Shown: positions 21,640 through 33,790 of the stretch, one piece after another
Position numbering within the stretch: the stretch's first letter is position 1
Layout: each line of letters opens with the position of its first letter
DNA from: Paraescarpia echinospica
Lineage: Eukaryota > Annelida > Polychaeta > Sabellida > Siboglinidae
Direction: 5' to 3'
DNA length: 64,000 nt
NCBI GenBank assembly: GCA_020002185.1
Contig: CM034537.1
Location: 6,971,590-7,035,589 of the forward strand
The notes under the pieces: model-generated
Database searches by the model: none
Seen by the model: only the letters and a program-made list of their open reading frames with translations
What the model was told of the DNA's origin: nothing
Position numbers and translations under genes: made by a program

Positions 21640-24600
21640 ACAACTCCGCCAATGCCGGTCCCAAGTCCGGATGAGAAAGAAGGATGGTTATGCGTGAGGT
21701 TTGCATCCTCACCACATAAAAAGCACGATACAGAAACCAATACCGAAGTACAAAACGTCAATGGTACGAGGAGTAATGCTACCCAGGAAGCTGGGATGAT
21801 GAAGGATGTCAGCCAAACCCGGTCGGAAGCTGACACTCCGAGGAGAGTGGACCTCCTCAAGCCGAAAACCAAGATACAAATGGGCTCCTGGGATGTGAAA
21901 ACATAGTATCAAGCAAGAAAGCTTCAGCAAGTACTGCGGGAGATGGAGAATTACAACGTTGAACTTTTATGCGTGAGCGAAGCACGATGGATAGACTCAG
22001 GAAAGAGGACCCTGTCCTCAGGGCACACCATACTTCATTCAGGCCGAACAGATAACCAACACAGAGGTAGGGTAGCCATAATTGTAACGAGAAAGGTGGA
22101 AAAAAACTATGCTGAAGTGGAAGTCAATCAACGACAGACTGCTCAAGGCAAGATTTAACACCAAGTTTGTAGAGCTGATAGTGTGTTCGCATGCTCTGCA
22201 TCAACAGAGAACGTTGAGGATGACATCAAGGATGAGTTCTACGTAGGCCTACAATTGGATGAGGAAATCAGGACTACACCCAGGCACGATGTACTCATGG
22301 TGGTAGGAGACCTCAACGCAAGGATTGGAGAGGAAAACACAGGAAGAGAAAAGGTCATGGCTTTGGACGCATGAATAACAACGGCGAGAGACTCTCGGAT
22401 CTATGTGTAGAAAATAACCTAGTCATAGGTGGAACTTTGTTCAAGCACAGAACCAATCACAAGACCACTTGGCGGTCTCCAGATAACAACGCTGTCAGCC
22501 AGATCAACCATGTTATAATTAATCAGACGTGGAGATGATCATTTCAGGACGTCAGAGCCACACGTGGAGCTGATGTGGGGAGAGATCATGTGCTGGTAGT
22601 CGCAACGTTGTCATTGAAGCCCAGGAAGGCAATGAGAGGAGAAGAGAGACAGCGGCGATTTGACACAGGAAAGTTAAAGAGCATCAATACAGGGAAATTT
22701 TTCCAGATGGACTTGCAAAACCGCTTTCGCATACTCTAAGAGAGAGTAACAAGAATTGAGCATCAATAGTTTCAATCAGGCACTGACAGAAACAAGCAAG
22801 AAAGTTTTGGGGTACATAAAAAAGGAAAGAGAAATGGATCAAACCAGACACATGGACAACAATCGATGAAAGAAACGCAACAAAAAAGTTAACTGATGCC
22901 AAATCCCAACGACTGAAGGAACAGCTACAGACTAGATATTCAGAACTGAATAAAAAAAGTGAAAAGGAAGACGAAAGCAGACAAGAGCCTTCGTCGAAAA
23001 TCTGGTGGACGAAGCAGCATAAACAGCGGCACAGACACAGAACATGGCTGCACAAGATAACCAAGGCGCTGACAGCCGTTTTTTTAAATAACGACGTCCA
23101 AGTGAAAGATGTAAATGGAAATGTTGTCATCGGTGTAGCGGAAGAGATGCAAAGATGGAAAACACACTTCGAGACCATCCTCAACAAAGAAGCATCAAGC
23201 AATCAAGCAGACATTTCAGAAAGTGAAGAGGAACTGCAGATCAACACAGACCCACCATTTGCTGAAGAAGTGAGGAAAGCTATCAAGACCATGAAGTCAG
23301 AGAAAGCACCGGGGGCAGACGGTGTGAGTGCAAAGATGATAAAGGCTGGGGGAAAGGTCACTGCTGAAGCCTTAACAGAGATCTTCGAAGGTATATGGGA
23401 GACGGAAGAAATACCGTGTGACTGGAAGACGCAGCTGATTGTTAAATTACCTAAGAAAGGAGACCTTAGCCTCTGCAACAACTGGAGAGGGGTCACTCTT
23501 TTGTCCATCACTAGTAACGTTTTAAGTAGGGTAATCCGTGACATAATTTCAGCAGCCTTTGACCCACAGTTGCACAAAGAACAAACAGGCTTTAGGAAAG
23601 GAAGATCTTCTGGGGATCACATTTTATACTAAGACAAATCCTGGAACAGTGCCAGGAATGGAACACCCCAGTCTATGCAAACTTCGTCAATTTTGAAAAG
23701 GCTTTTGACAGTATTCACATGGTGAATACTGCAGCATTATGGAATCCCTCCAAATTTGTGAGCGTAATCAAACTGCTCTATGGCAACTTTAGGTCTTTCA
23801 TCTGCGGACAATACCCGACAGAAAATTTTGAAACAAAACTGTAGTGAAACAAGGATGCATATTATTCCCCTTCCTCGTCCTCCTTGGGATCGACTGGATC
23901 ATGAACGAAACAACTCTAGCAGAGAAAAGTGGCATCAAGTGGACCTTCACAGATACGCTAGGTGATCTAGACTTTGCAGATGACATATATTTCTTGCCGC
24001 ACGGAGACATAAAAATGTGAGGAACTTGCCAGAAATGCTGGGAAAATATGACTAAAGATCAACACCAACAAAACAAAGGCGCTGCGAAACAACAGCCAAA
24101 CAGCAGACCCAATCACAATTGGAGGAAGAAATATTGAAGAAGTGACCGAGTTCACCTACCTCGGAGCCAAGGTGATAACAGATGGAAACGCGGTGTCTGG
24201 GGTCAAGGCAAAGATTAGCAAGGCAAGAGGGACATTTGCGGCACTAAAGAACATCTGGAAGTCCAGATCAGCAATAGAACCAAAATCCGCCTGTTCAAGA
24301 GCAACGTCCTGAGTGTGCTGTTATATGCGGCGGAATCATGGAAGGTCACCAAAAGCATATGCCAGATGCTGGAAGTGTTTCAAAACAAGGGTCTCGGGAG
24401 GATTATGCGAATCTACTGACTAAATTAAAATCTCTAACACGGAATTCCATGAAAGGACAGGCATGCATCTCTCTTGAGGTTAAACGCTGCAGATGGGGAT
24501 GGATGGACACGTCTGCAGATTCCCGCTGACATCCTTTCCAAGAGTGGTATGCGCTGGACCCAAAGAGACACGGAGGAGATCAGTGGAGTGGGAGTTGAAG

Positions 24601-24705
24601 ACATTCGGTGGAGCGGGGGCCAAGTAACGAAGCTAGCAGCGGAAAGGCTACATTGGCGTTCTTTGGTGTCGGTCTTATGTGTGGACCCACACAAAGAGAA
24701 CTAAG
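21640..24705 (+). mobile_element. RTE-like LINE, decayed
   Basis: In order: an endonuclease start (KTKIQMGSWDVKT near 21,890), REMENYNVELLCVSEARW (21,940-21,990), SSGHTILHSGR, VLMVVGDLNARIGEEN (about 22,290-22,345), NNLVIGGTLFKHRTNHKT and the RT. RT blocks are SEKAPGADGVSAKMI (23,300-23,340), IVKLPKKGDLSLCNNWRG, QTGFRKGRSSG, VNFEKAFDSI, an LDFADD box near 23,970 and EFTYLGAKV. The tail has VLLYAAESWK (about 24,310) and a RWTQRDTEE segment. Many stops and frameshifts occur. I associate this pattern with RTE-like elements of lancelets and other invertebrates, but the clade is not certain. Confidence 0.75.
23102..23632 (+). pseudogene. RTE-like LINE RT, longest open part
   Basis: An open frame of 176 codons covering the N-terminal RT region and fingers. 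EVRKAIKTMKSEKAPGADGV is followed by EEIPCDWKTQLIVKLPKKGD, the NWRGVTLLS block and KEQTGFRKGRSS, all in canonical LINE order. It stops at 23,630, where the reading moves to another frame (RQILEQCQEWN). The catalytic region downstream is in other frames, so no complete RT is encoded. Confidence 0.75.
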
Positions 24706-25898
24706 TTAATAAGTAAACTGACTCACGCAGGGGATCTCCGTTCAACATTTCTGCAGTCGACGAATTAGGCCCTGCCAGGAGCTAGCAGAAGAAGTACTTC
24801 GTCATTAGTGGAACGACTGACTCTTCACAACCGTAAAGGAATGACCCTCGGAATGTGGAAGTTGTTTCATGATCTGTCATTGTTTAACGTGAGAATAAAT
24901 GTGGCTTTGTTTGATTTCAATTGTGTATTTATTTTAAGATGCAAAACTTGCTTTCATGCACATAGTAAATTATATAAGCAGTGCAAAATCAAGCCGTATT
25001 GCCTCCATAATGTGTATGTTTTTAATGAGAAACAAAATTTAAATGACATGATTTTACAAGTTTTCGTAAATTACATCAATATGGCTGCCTCAACGCACAC
25101 ACTACTTGCAACATAACAGTTGCGCTTTGACGTATAATGGACGGTTAAGGATACAGGCTCCTCGTGAAATGGGTGTATGTCATATCTCAAAAACTATTCA
25201 TTGTATCTTGACAAAATTTGTATAATGTTTGTATAAAAATATGTTTACCCACGATATAATATGCAATTTGCATAACCGTAACCATGGTAACCGGAAAATC
25301 CTAGAATTGCTGATAGGTGTCATTTTGTGGAAAGTCCCATGAAAAATTGAAATAATTTATGTATCATTTTCTGATTTATTCCAGTAAATAATATATCAAG
25401 TTGTGAAATGAAGTAGTTTGGAAAACAAAAAGTTGTATTTTGATTAAAAATGGAAAGTTAAAAAAAAAATGTTTTAACTTATATTTTCTTAAACATTACC
25501 CCCATCATGTTGTCTCTTAGACACTTATGATTTAGTTAGAAATCACTCATTGCACAGAACTATAATGCATCCTTGTGCAGCAAAAATTTCAGCGTCTTTT
25601 CTTTGTAACTTTTTTCGGGGAACCTTCCACAAATCTTAAAAAAACGTGAAAATTTTGTTTGGAGAAAAATGACAAAAACGGAATACTAAGATACAGCCAT
25701 CAATACTGACTATAATATTGCACTTTTGTGGCCCTATAGCCATAAGGAAGTATATATAGACTCAGAAAGAGGCTGCAAATGTATTTTTAATATACATTAG
25801 TGATAAAATGTGAAATAATAATACCATTACATGGAGAATGTAGCTTTCATCAAAATTGTCACACGTGAACAAAAACAATCAAGTTCAAACAGTCTCGC
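24706..25898. other. No recognised gene
   Basis: AT-rich non-coding sequence. An open frame of about 100 codons at 24,808-25,116 has no recognisable domain. Confidence 0.5.
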
Positions 25899-25966
25899 AC
25901 AGTGTCCTCTCATTCAGTGTCCTCCTCTCACTCAGTGTCCTCCTCTCATTCAGTGTCCTCCTACAC
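25899..25966. repeat. Short minisatellite, about 20-bp unit, 4 copies
   Basis: Units of the form CAGTGTCCTCCTCTCATT. Confidence 0.8.
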
Positions 25967-26290
25967 CATAGAGGATTCCCTCGGATGTCACCAGCATGAC
26001 ATTCCGTTGCACCTTCTCCATGGTCTTTCTCTTCCGTGATGTCTTGGTTTCAGCGTGTGCGGCCTTGTCGGCAAATCGGAATCGGATCGCATCGAGTTGA
26101 GCAGCAACGTGCAACAAGGTCTTGCCAGGCGACACACCAAGGCCCTATTTCTTTTGCAGTCCGCGGAGACGCCGGAAGCGGAGAAAGCGGAGAGGGTCAA
26201 ATAGACTTCGGCGCACATCGGAGATGGTAGCAACCGCCTTATTATCGCCCATAAACAACATGGACGCAGAATCACTAGTCGAGTCATTTT
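25950..26290 (-). other. Unassigned open frame, possible exon remnant
   Basis: On the minus strand one frame is open for about 110 codons with a single stop. It includes MLFMGDNKAVATISDVRRSL, then LHVAAQLDAIRFRFADKAAH and a basic end (KTSRKRKTMEKVQRN). I do not recognise the protein. Base composition is higher in GC than the flanks, which hints at past coding. No splice sites were confirmed. Confidence 0.25.
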
Positions 26291-26794
26291 GTTAGTTATT
26301 TTTTCTTAAAATACGATGATGCTTACAACATTAAATATGTTACATATGCTCACAAGTTCACATCATGTGCTGTATGTTATTAGTCAATCATTTTTACTAA
26401 AAAGTATGTATTAATATTGTAACAAAAATAAACACTATGTCGTATGTGTAACGCCTGTGTCTGTGAGGCTGTGTCAATGCCGATGCGTTCATGTGATCTG
26501 TGTACGACATACACCGCATTGTTGTTGCTTAATTTGCAGTGCCTAATAACGCAAGTGTTCGCCACGTATAGCAAGCAAATAGGGTAGAACAAATGGATAC
26601 CCGAACAAATAAAAACATTGAGTATTGCAATATTTACGTTAACATATGTATGTATTCGTGTAATGCGTATAATTGGAAGGGCAAATTGTAAAAATAGTGT
26701 TTAAACCTACTATCAGACCCGGGTTCAATTCACTTTTGTCAATTCATGTGTATTTACCAAGGATCAATTCCAATTCAATTAATTTTATTCATGT

Positions 26795-26975
26795 TGTTAT
26801 AATCGGACATTCTGTAGTCGTTACATCGGGTATAATCTATTCTGTGTATACGGCGCGCTGTTGCGCGCTTTGTTTGTGTAGTTGGTTTCCGCCGCAGGCG
26901 TGGTTCTTCGTTCATAATAAAAGGTTTATAATACTTACTACTCTCTAGTTATACATTAATAGTCAAGTTACGACA
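26795..26975 (+). repeat. 5' LTR of gypsy copy B
   Basis: 181 bp, TG...CA ends. It contains GGCGCGCTGTTGCGCGC and AATAAAAGG near the end. It is followed at once by GCTGGCGACGAGGAT, the primer-binding region. Confidence 0.95.
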
Positions 26976-26991
26976 GCTGGCGACGAGGATA

Positions 26992-28680
26992 ATGGCAGGC
27001 TACATCGGTCAGCTAGGAGAGTTCAATGAGGCTAAAGAGGACTTTGAGAGTTACGTAGAGAGGCTGGATCAGTGGTCTGAATTGAATGGAATCGATTCGA
27101 CGAAGAAAGCAAACGTGCTTCTTTCTGTGATCGGGCCTACGTCATATAAACTACTCAAAGATATCCTGACGCCGGAGAAACCGAAGGATAAGTCCTACGT
27201 TGAACTATGTGATGCCTTAAAGGGGCATTATTCGCCAAACCCTCTGGTTATTGCTGAGAGATTCCGATTTTACAAGAGAGGACAGAAGGAGGGAGAGTCG
27301 GTGGCAGACTACGTGATCACCTTGAAGCAGCTGAGTGGTACGTGCGAGTTTGGAGAGTTCCTACCGCACGCCCTGAGAGACCGTCTGGTGTGTGGTCTTC
27401 GGGATGAGAACATTCAGAGGCGATTGCTAACCACCAAAGAGCTCACCTTCCAATCAGCAAAAGAAGTAGCTATTGCAATGGAGCTGGCGACCAGAAGTGA
27501 GGTCTGTCTACGGGCCACTGGTGAATCCGTAAATAAAGTCACTTACTCGCCGCGTCAAGGAAGTGGTCGTGCTGCACGCAAGCCTGAGAAGTCGAGACGG
27601 AATGAGTGTTATCGCTGTGGCGAGGACCATAATCCTGAAAGATGTCACTTCAGGACGGCAGTGTGTTATGTCTGTAACAAAGTGGGACATTTGGCACGCA
27701 AATGCAGAGGAAATAACCGCAGAAACACGTCTCAGAGTCAGATGACCAAGAGTCAATCCCAGAATGTTGGCTACGTCGGTGTGGACCACAGCGATTGGTC
27801 GGCTCCGGTTGTGGTAGTGCCGAAGGCGAACAAGACGGTGAGGATCTGTGGTGACTTCAAAGTCACGATCAATCCGAATGTGGAACGTGAGCACTACCCA
27901 CTTCCAAACGTGGAGGATCTCTTCGCGTCACTAGCCGGTGGCAAGGTGTTCAGCAAGCTGGACCTATCCCATGCGTACCAACAACTCGAGTTGGACGCCG
28001 AGTCGCAACACTACGTCACAGTGAATACCCACAAGGGCACGTATCGCTACCTGCGTATGCCGTACGGTGTGAGCAGCGCACCGAGTATCTTCCAGTCGGT
28101 GATGGATCAGATCCTGCAGGGCATGGATCATGTGATGTGCTTCCTAGACGACATCCTCATCACGGCTGAGTCGGAGCAGGAGCATCTGAAACTTCTAGAC
28201 GAAGTACTCACTCGTCTGGAGAAGTGTGGCGTCCGAGTGAATCTGGCGAAATGTGAGTTTGCCAAGAAATCAGTTGACTACTTGGGTCATCTGATAGATG
28301 CGGAAGGCATCCATCCCACATCTGAGAAATTGGACGCAATCACCAATTCTCAGAAGCCGAAGGACGTGAAGGAGTTGCGTTCGTACTTGGGGTTGATCAA
28401 CTACTACGCTAAGTTTATACCCCGCATGTCTACCGTGTTACGTCCACTACACCTACTGCTCGTGAAGGATCGTGAGTGGAGATGGACTCCCGAGTGTGAT
28501 GACGCAATGCAGAAGTGCACAGATCTGCTGACGTCACAGCAGGTGCTGGTGCACTACGACTGTCGTAAGCCACTGCGACTGGCTACGGATGCGTCTCCGA
28601 CAGGCGTCGGAGCCGTGCTGTCACATGTCATGGAAAACGGAGATGAGAAGCCGATAGCGTTCGCGTCTCGGACCTTTCGT
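26992..28680 (+). pseudogene. Gypsy copy B gag fused to RT, protease missing
   Basis: ATG at 26,992, just after the primer-binding site. Gag capsid-like region (residues 1-170, with ERFRFYKRGQKEGES), then two CCHC knuckles (CYRCGEDHNPERCHF, CYVCNKVGHLARKC; residues about 204-240). After a 25-residue linker the frame passes into RT fingers (DWSAPVVVVPKANKT, RICGDFKV), VFSKLDLSHAYQQL, MPYGVSSAPSIFQ and CFLDDILI, with both catalytic Asp present. The RNase H start (LATDASPTGVGAVL) follows. Copy A has about 250 residues, including a DTGS protease, between knuckles and RT; here they are absent without loss of frame. The frame breaks at about 28,680. Reverse transcription activity is possible in sequence terms, but processing would need protease in trans. 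Confidence 0.85.
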
Positions 28681-29150
28681 CGAGTGAGTGCAACTACGCA
28701 CAGATCGAGAAGGAGGCGTTATCGATCATCTTTGGAGTCAAGAAGTTCCATAAGTACATCTATGGACGATCTTTCACATTGATCACGGATCATAAGCCGT
28801 TGGTCACAATCTTCGGTCCCAAAACGGCTGTGTCAACGTTGGCAGCGTTACGAATGCAGCGTTGGGCACTCATACTGCAAGCGTACCACTACGGTATCGA
28901 GTACCGTAAGTCCGAGGATCACGCCCATGCTGACGCATTGTCGAGACTACCTCTACCGACTACAACGACAGAGGAGCCGGCAATATTCGAAGTATCAGTG
29001 GTTGACGATCTCCCGGTCAAGGCTAGGGACATCGCCGTGGAAACCCGTAGCGATCCTTTGTTATCACGAGTACTCGAGTATGTACTCACAAGTTGGCCCA
29101 ACCACACAGACAAGGAACTACAAGTGTTCTTCGCGAAGCGAGACGAGACG
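28681..29150 (+). pseudogene. Gypsy copy B RNase H and tether
   Basis: After a one-base shift near 28,680 the reading continues as an RNase H segment (ECNYAQIEKEALS) and, from 28,779, ITDHKPLVTIFG, QRWALILQAYHYGIEYRK and HAHADALSRLP, all standard gypsy RNase H motifs. A second shift lies at about 29,143-29,152, where GACGA is tandemly duplicated. Both shifts look like mutations, not programmed frameshifts, because they are inside domains. Confidence 0.85.
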
Positions 29151-30352
29151 AGCTGTCAACTGAACAGGGTTGTCTGCTGTGGGGATCACGCGTTCTGGTT
29201 CCGTCAGCCTATCACCAGGCGATGCTAGATGAGCTCCACTCGGAGCATAGTGGAGTCAGCCAGACCAAAGCATTCGTGCGCAGCTACATATGGTGGCCAG
29301 GTATGGACAATGATATCGAGACGATGGTGCAGGCTTGTGCAGTGTGTCAGTCAGTGAAGAATCAGCCAGCCGTAGCACCACTGCATTCATGGCCTTGGCC
29401 CACACGCATATGGCAGAGAATTCACATTGACTTTGCTGAGAAGGACGGTGTGAACTATCTGATTGTGGTTGACAGCCATTCGAAATGGTTGGAAGCTGTG
29501 GCGATGAGGTCCACTACATCCGCTAAGACCATTGAGGTACTCAGAGGAATGTTCGCATCTCATGGTCTAACGGAGGAGGTCGTGTCAGATAACGGGCCTC
29601 AATTTATCGCATACGAGTTCAAGACGTTCATGGACAAGAACGGCATCAAGCATACGAGGGTGGCTCCATACCATCCAGCGTCGAACGGTGCTGCTGAACG
29701 CTGTGTGCAGACTGTGAAGCAGAGTCTTCGGAAGTACTCTGTTGGAACTCAACTGACGAAGGAGAGTTGGCTCGCTAATTTCCGCCTGCGTTATCGGTGC
29801 ACTCCGCATACCGTGACCGGTGTGTCTCCTGCGGAACTCTTCCTCAAGCGTCGACTGAGGAATCGCTTCAGTCTTCTCAAACCGCACCTAGAGAGACACA
29901 TGGAGGAGAAACAGACGCAACAAAAAGAGCAACACGATCGGAGTAGAGTGAAGCTTCGAGAGCTGGTCAGCGGTGATCCAGTACACGTTCGCAATCATCG
30001 TGGCAGCGGTCCTCCGAAATGGGTCGCGGGCAAGATCATCAGACGACTGGGTCCGCTCACCTACTTAGTGCAAGTACGTGCACAGCGTCGCTATGTGCAC
30101 GTAGACCATCTACGGCTGACGGCTGAAGGTGAGGTGACTGTACCTATGGTTCCGGAGATTCCAGAGTCGGTGTGTGTTACCCTTCCTTCGTCTTCTACGG
30201 AGCCGTGTGTTCAAGCAGAGTCACTTCCGTCTGAGGCAGATGAAACTGTTCGAGCACCAAGTGATGTGACTGTGGTTCCTGATGAATCATCGTCTCCTGT
30301 GCTACGCCGATCAAACCGGTGTGTCAAACAACGGAAAATACTGGACCTTTAA
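29151..30352 (+). pseudogene. Gypsy copy B integrase
   Basis: Zinc region ELHSEHSGVSQTKAF...CAVC (HHCC), then the catalytic core: HIDFAEKDGVNYLIVVDSHS (Asp), VVSDNGPQFIA (Asp) and YHPASNGAAERCVQTVKQSL (Glu), so the D,D-35-E triad is intact. The C-terminal part has PVHVRNHRG...WVAGKIIRRLGPLTY and VHVDHLR, the SH3-like GPY/F region, then a Ser/Pro-rich tail ending at a stop at 30,352. Integrase inserts the cDNA and would make the 5-bp target duplication seen. Its own frame is open, but the upstream frameshifts prevent normal expression. Confidence 0.9.
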
Positions 30353-30411
30353 TTGATTCAGTATTCTGACACTGTTCCATGTTATTACATTAGTTAGTGA
30401 CTTAAAAGCTT

Positions 30412-30423
30412 AAGAGGAAGGAG
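30412..30423 (+). promoter_or_regulatory. Polypurine tract of gypsy copy B
   Basis: AAGAGGAAGGAG directly precedes the 3' LTR, the expected plus-strand priming site. Confidence 0.85.
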
Positions 30424-30603
30424 TGTTATAATCGGACATTCTGTAGTCGTTACATCGGGTATAATCTATTCTGTGTATACGGCGCGCTGTTGCGCGCTTT
30501 GCGTGTGTAGTTGGTTTAACCGCAGGCGTGGTTCTTCGTTCATAATAAAAGGTTTATAATACTTACTACTCTCTAGTTATACATTAATAGTCAAGTTACG
30601 ACA
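30424..30603 (+). repeat. 3' LTR of gypsy copy B
   Basis: 180 bp, starting TGTTATAATC and ending TTACGACA. It differs from the 5' LTR by two substitutions near GCGCTTTG and a small cluster with one indel near GTTGGTTT. Confidence 0.95.
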
Positions 30604-31734
30604 CATGTAACTGGTTAAAATCATGTTGTGCTGTAGGTACCACGGCATGGTACTTACACATCAAAGATGGGACATATGATATGTGTGTTGTGTTTAATGA
30701 TGTAACTATTAGAAATAAATAAGAAAAAAATTCTTATCCAATAAAAGCATGCATGGTATTGCGTGATGTAATCTCACATGTTCACATTACATGATTGTAC
30801 ATATTTTTACAAGACACATTGTATATGTCCCACATCCATTGTACGGTCCTTCAACAAGCTGCAATGCTGGGTGTATTAAAAAAATGTGGTTGTATTTGCA
30901 AGGCAAACAGTTCCCTTTAATACATTCCAATACAATAAGTATTGTTTAATTTGCATTACACTGATTCACGGAAACTGTTTGAGAGTAGCTGCCTAACCTG
31001 AAGGAGAAGAGAAACAATCTTGGATCATCATCAATGTCATGATCATAGTCAATGCAATGTGTGTTTTTTATGATGTTATTTTTTTGCAATGGAGAAATAA
31101 AACAGTTGAATTGCATTATGATGTTACCCTTACTAAATAAATGTATTTAATGTATGTGCAAATAATTCCATGCAACAAAGGTGCATGTTCATATCAGTAT
31201 GTAGGCATTTGTTATGCAAGAAAGACATTTTGACTGTCACAGGAGTGATATTGAGTAAAGAATAAAAAAATGGGCCAAGTGGCCCTGAAGTCCTTTGGAC
31301 TAATACGTCTATATGTGACCCCGGCTGACCAAATGAGTGATAAGTCGGAAAAATCGTAACATTGTTTTCTTACATCCTTGTAAAGGTTTGGTAGGGTGCT
31401 TTACACGGTTTCAAAAATTATATGACTGCTACAAAAATTGGCGAAGTTATGGAGCATTGAACATGGTAGGGGTCAAAAAGTTAAAATGAAGAAAACGGCT
31501 GTTGAAATTATATATGCAAATGGATTGCATGGAAATATTACATGCATAACATTCAAATGTGGCACACAGTATGTAATATGTATGTTATGTTGCAATGATA
31601 CACTGGAAGTACAAATGTGCTGCTACAAAGACTTATCAAGTTATGCCAGATTATGTCTTTATGTGTAAAACTAAGAGGACAGATTATTTGAGAGCAAAAG
31701 GTAGACTCACTGTTTGACACAGTTTAAAACCTAC

Positions 31735-32100
31735 AGGCAACTGTCCAGTTTAACAGGGGTCTAGTGGCTTAATGCTGTCTGTTGACACAAGCTTCTGCCA
31801 GTGACCAATTACAGATTAGTCACAGTTTCCATCAAACAATAGCAGGCAGAGAATCTTAGCTCCACAGCTGGGTGTAATACACAACAAGTTATAAATATAG
31901 CTACTCTGAGGTAGACAATTAATTTTAGTTAGCAAATTTAGCATTTTAGGGGACCTTTGGTGCCCTTAGAATGAATCAATCAAATACAGATTTATTTTGT
32001 ATAGTGGCACTACCACATGAAAAGTCTATGAAAAATTTAAGAAAAAGTTACTGAAAAGTTTTTGAAAAAATAAAAAATGTGTCGGCTGGACGGTGATAGA
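31735..32100 (+). repeat. Dispersed repeat, first copy (second at 33,920-34,330)
   Basis: Shared segments in the same order: AACAGGGGTC, TGACCAATTA, AGATTAGTCACAG, AATGAATCAATCAAATACAG and a final AGAAAAAGTT-like stretch. The second copy ends in ACGGCAGCTAACGGCGG. The element type is unknown. Confidence 0.6.
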
Positions 32101-32582
32101 CCGTTTGAAATTGAAGCCTTTGTAAAACTTTTGTCTCGACTTCACCGAAGGCGGTATCCTGCTGTCAGAACTTCGAAGGTGTTACTCACCTAACTTACAA
32201 ATATATAGGGAGCTAATGGAGAGGCCCATCATAATCCATAGCACTACAAAATAAAGTATCTGAAAGTCACATTTCATATACTGAGTGACACATCTCGTAC
32301 TGTCTCTCTGCACTGTCGCAATGTCCAATAGTTTCCTATCACAACCCTCGTGTACAATATACCAAAGCTATATATCCAACACCACAACATATGTATTATC
32401 ATTGGATAGGTAATTGAATAATCTTTCAGATGAATGCAACTTGTAGCAGCAGAAAATGAAGCATACAAAAGTTACACCACAAACAATGACATGCATTCTC
32501 AAAATGTGATTCATTCAAAAATTAGTGCTATGTAATAGTAGTTTGTCAAAATGTAAACAAACTCAAAGACAGTTGCAGCTTA

Positions 32583-32755
32583 CTGTCCACCAAGCAGTAG
32601 CAGAGCAGTTTTATAATAATCCACAAGTTAAGTGGCAGTGATCTTCCTTTTATCATTCATGTGATGTTTATTGTGAGCAGGGCGGACAAATAGTTATTAT
32701 ACGTAGACACGTACAGAAAGAAACTGAAATTTTCTATAAAAAGAACATGTTTGCC
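32583..32755 (+). repeat. Direct duplication, first copy (second at 33,256-33,412)
   Basis: Both begin CTGTCCACCAAGCAGT and run through TAAGTGG-AGTGATCTTCC, CATTCATGTGATG and GGGCGGACAAATGG-like segments to ATTTTCTATAAAAAGAAC. About 95 percent similar by eye apart from a gap near the start. Confidence 0.8.
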
Positions 32756-33726
32756 TATCAATGGGATGTATTTCCTATTGTTGCTGTTTCTGCCGGAAAG
32801 AAACAGTTTCTGCCCGGCATAAATCAAACAACCCTGTAGGTAATTATTAATCAAATGTTTTTGGTGAATCATAGTTACAGATCATTAAGGGTTATGATGG
32901 AAGTAAAATGTTTACATGTTTACTGTTCACTGAAAAAAACAGCTCCACAGAACTAATTATAGTTAATGTTAAGATGTTTAACCTAGTTCCATTATCTGAC
33001 ATTGTACCAACAGATTGGTGTATTGGGATCATTAAGCCTATATAATTATTATATAAACATAGCAGCAGACACTGGGACAGTGTGACTGCTGCCTGGCTAA
33101 ATGGATGCAATGGTGCTTTGAAGTTAGTTCTTCTGCCAACAATCCTTTTCACACAAGCCTATAGGTTTAGTAGCTGCCAGCACATTACTGAGCCTGAACT
33201 ACCATGCAGGTGTGAAAAACGTGCTGATGTATTTGAACTTGATCCACTAATTAACTGTCCACCAAGCAGTTTTATAATAATAATAATCCACAAGTTAAGT
33301 GGTAGTGATCTTCCTTTTATCATTCATGTGATGTTTATTGTGAACAGGGCGGACAAATGGTTATCATACGTAGACAGGTACAGAAAGAAACTAAAATTTT
33401 CTATAAAAAGAACCACATACCTAAACAAAGCGAATGTAATAGGTGAAGAACAGGCAGTGTTCAGATAGGGGATTGGTTGAATTGTATTTGTCTTGACACA
33501 AAAGGCTTTATTGTGCCTTAACTATGTCAACTCTTCTAATGGTTGACATTTGGTTGTTTCTGGTGTCAACTATATTGTGAATCTGTAATTATTAGTCTAT
33601 ATTGATACAATTGATTTACACAGTATCATGTCTACACAAGGCATGGCAAGCATAAACAGAACAGTAGAATGCATTTGATATAAATAAAGTGTAGGATATT
33701 TCACTCTATAGTTGTCCACAATATTA

Positions 33727-33790
33727 ATTTTCTATGTTTGTCACCTACAGGTGACAGAATATAAATTTTCTATGTTTGTCACCTACAGGT
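33727..33790 (+). repeat. Two tandem copies of a TTTGTCACCTACAGGT segment
   Basis: AATTTTCTATGTTTGTCACC with ACAGGT occurs twice, about 41 bases apart. Confidence 0.8.

Larger units (their letters stand above)
26795..30603 (+). mobile_element. Gypsy-type LTR element copy B, complete ends
   Basis: A full-length insertion of 3,809 bp. LTRs start TGTTATAATC and end TTACGACA, flanked by a perfect 5-bp target duplication CATGT (26,790-26,794 and 30,604-30,608). The order is LTR, primer-binding site, gag, RT, RNase H, integrase, polypurine tract, LTR. The element lacks the aspartic protease and has two frameshifts. The LTRs differ at only a handful of positions, so insertion is fairly recent. Confidence 0.95.

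Noticed and set aside
28676..28685. Programmed frameshift in gypsy copy B
   Set aside because: It lies inside RNase H, not at a gag-pol border, so a mutation is more likely.
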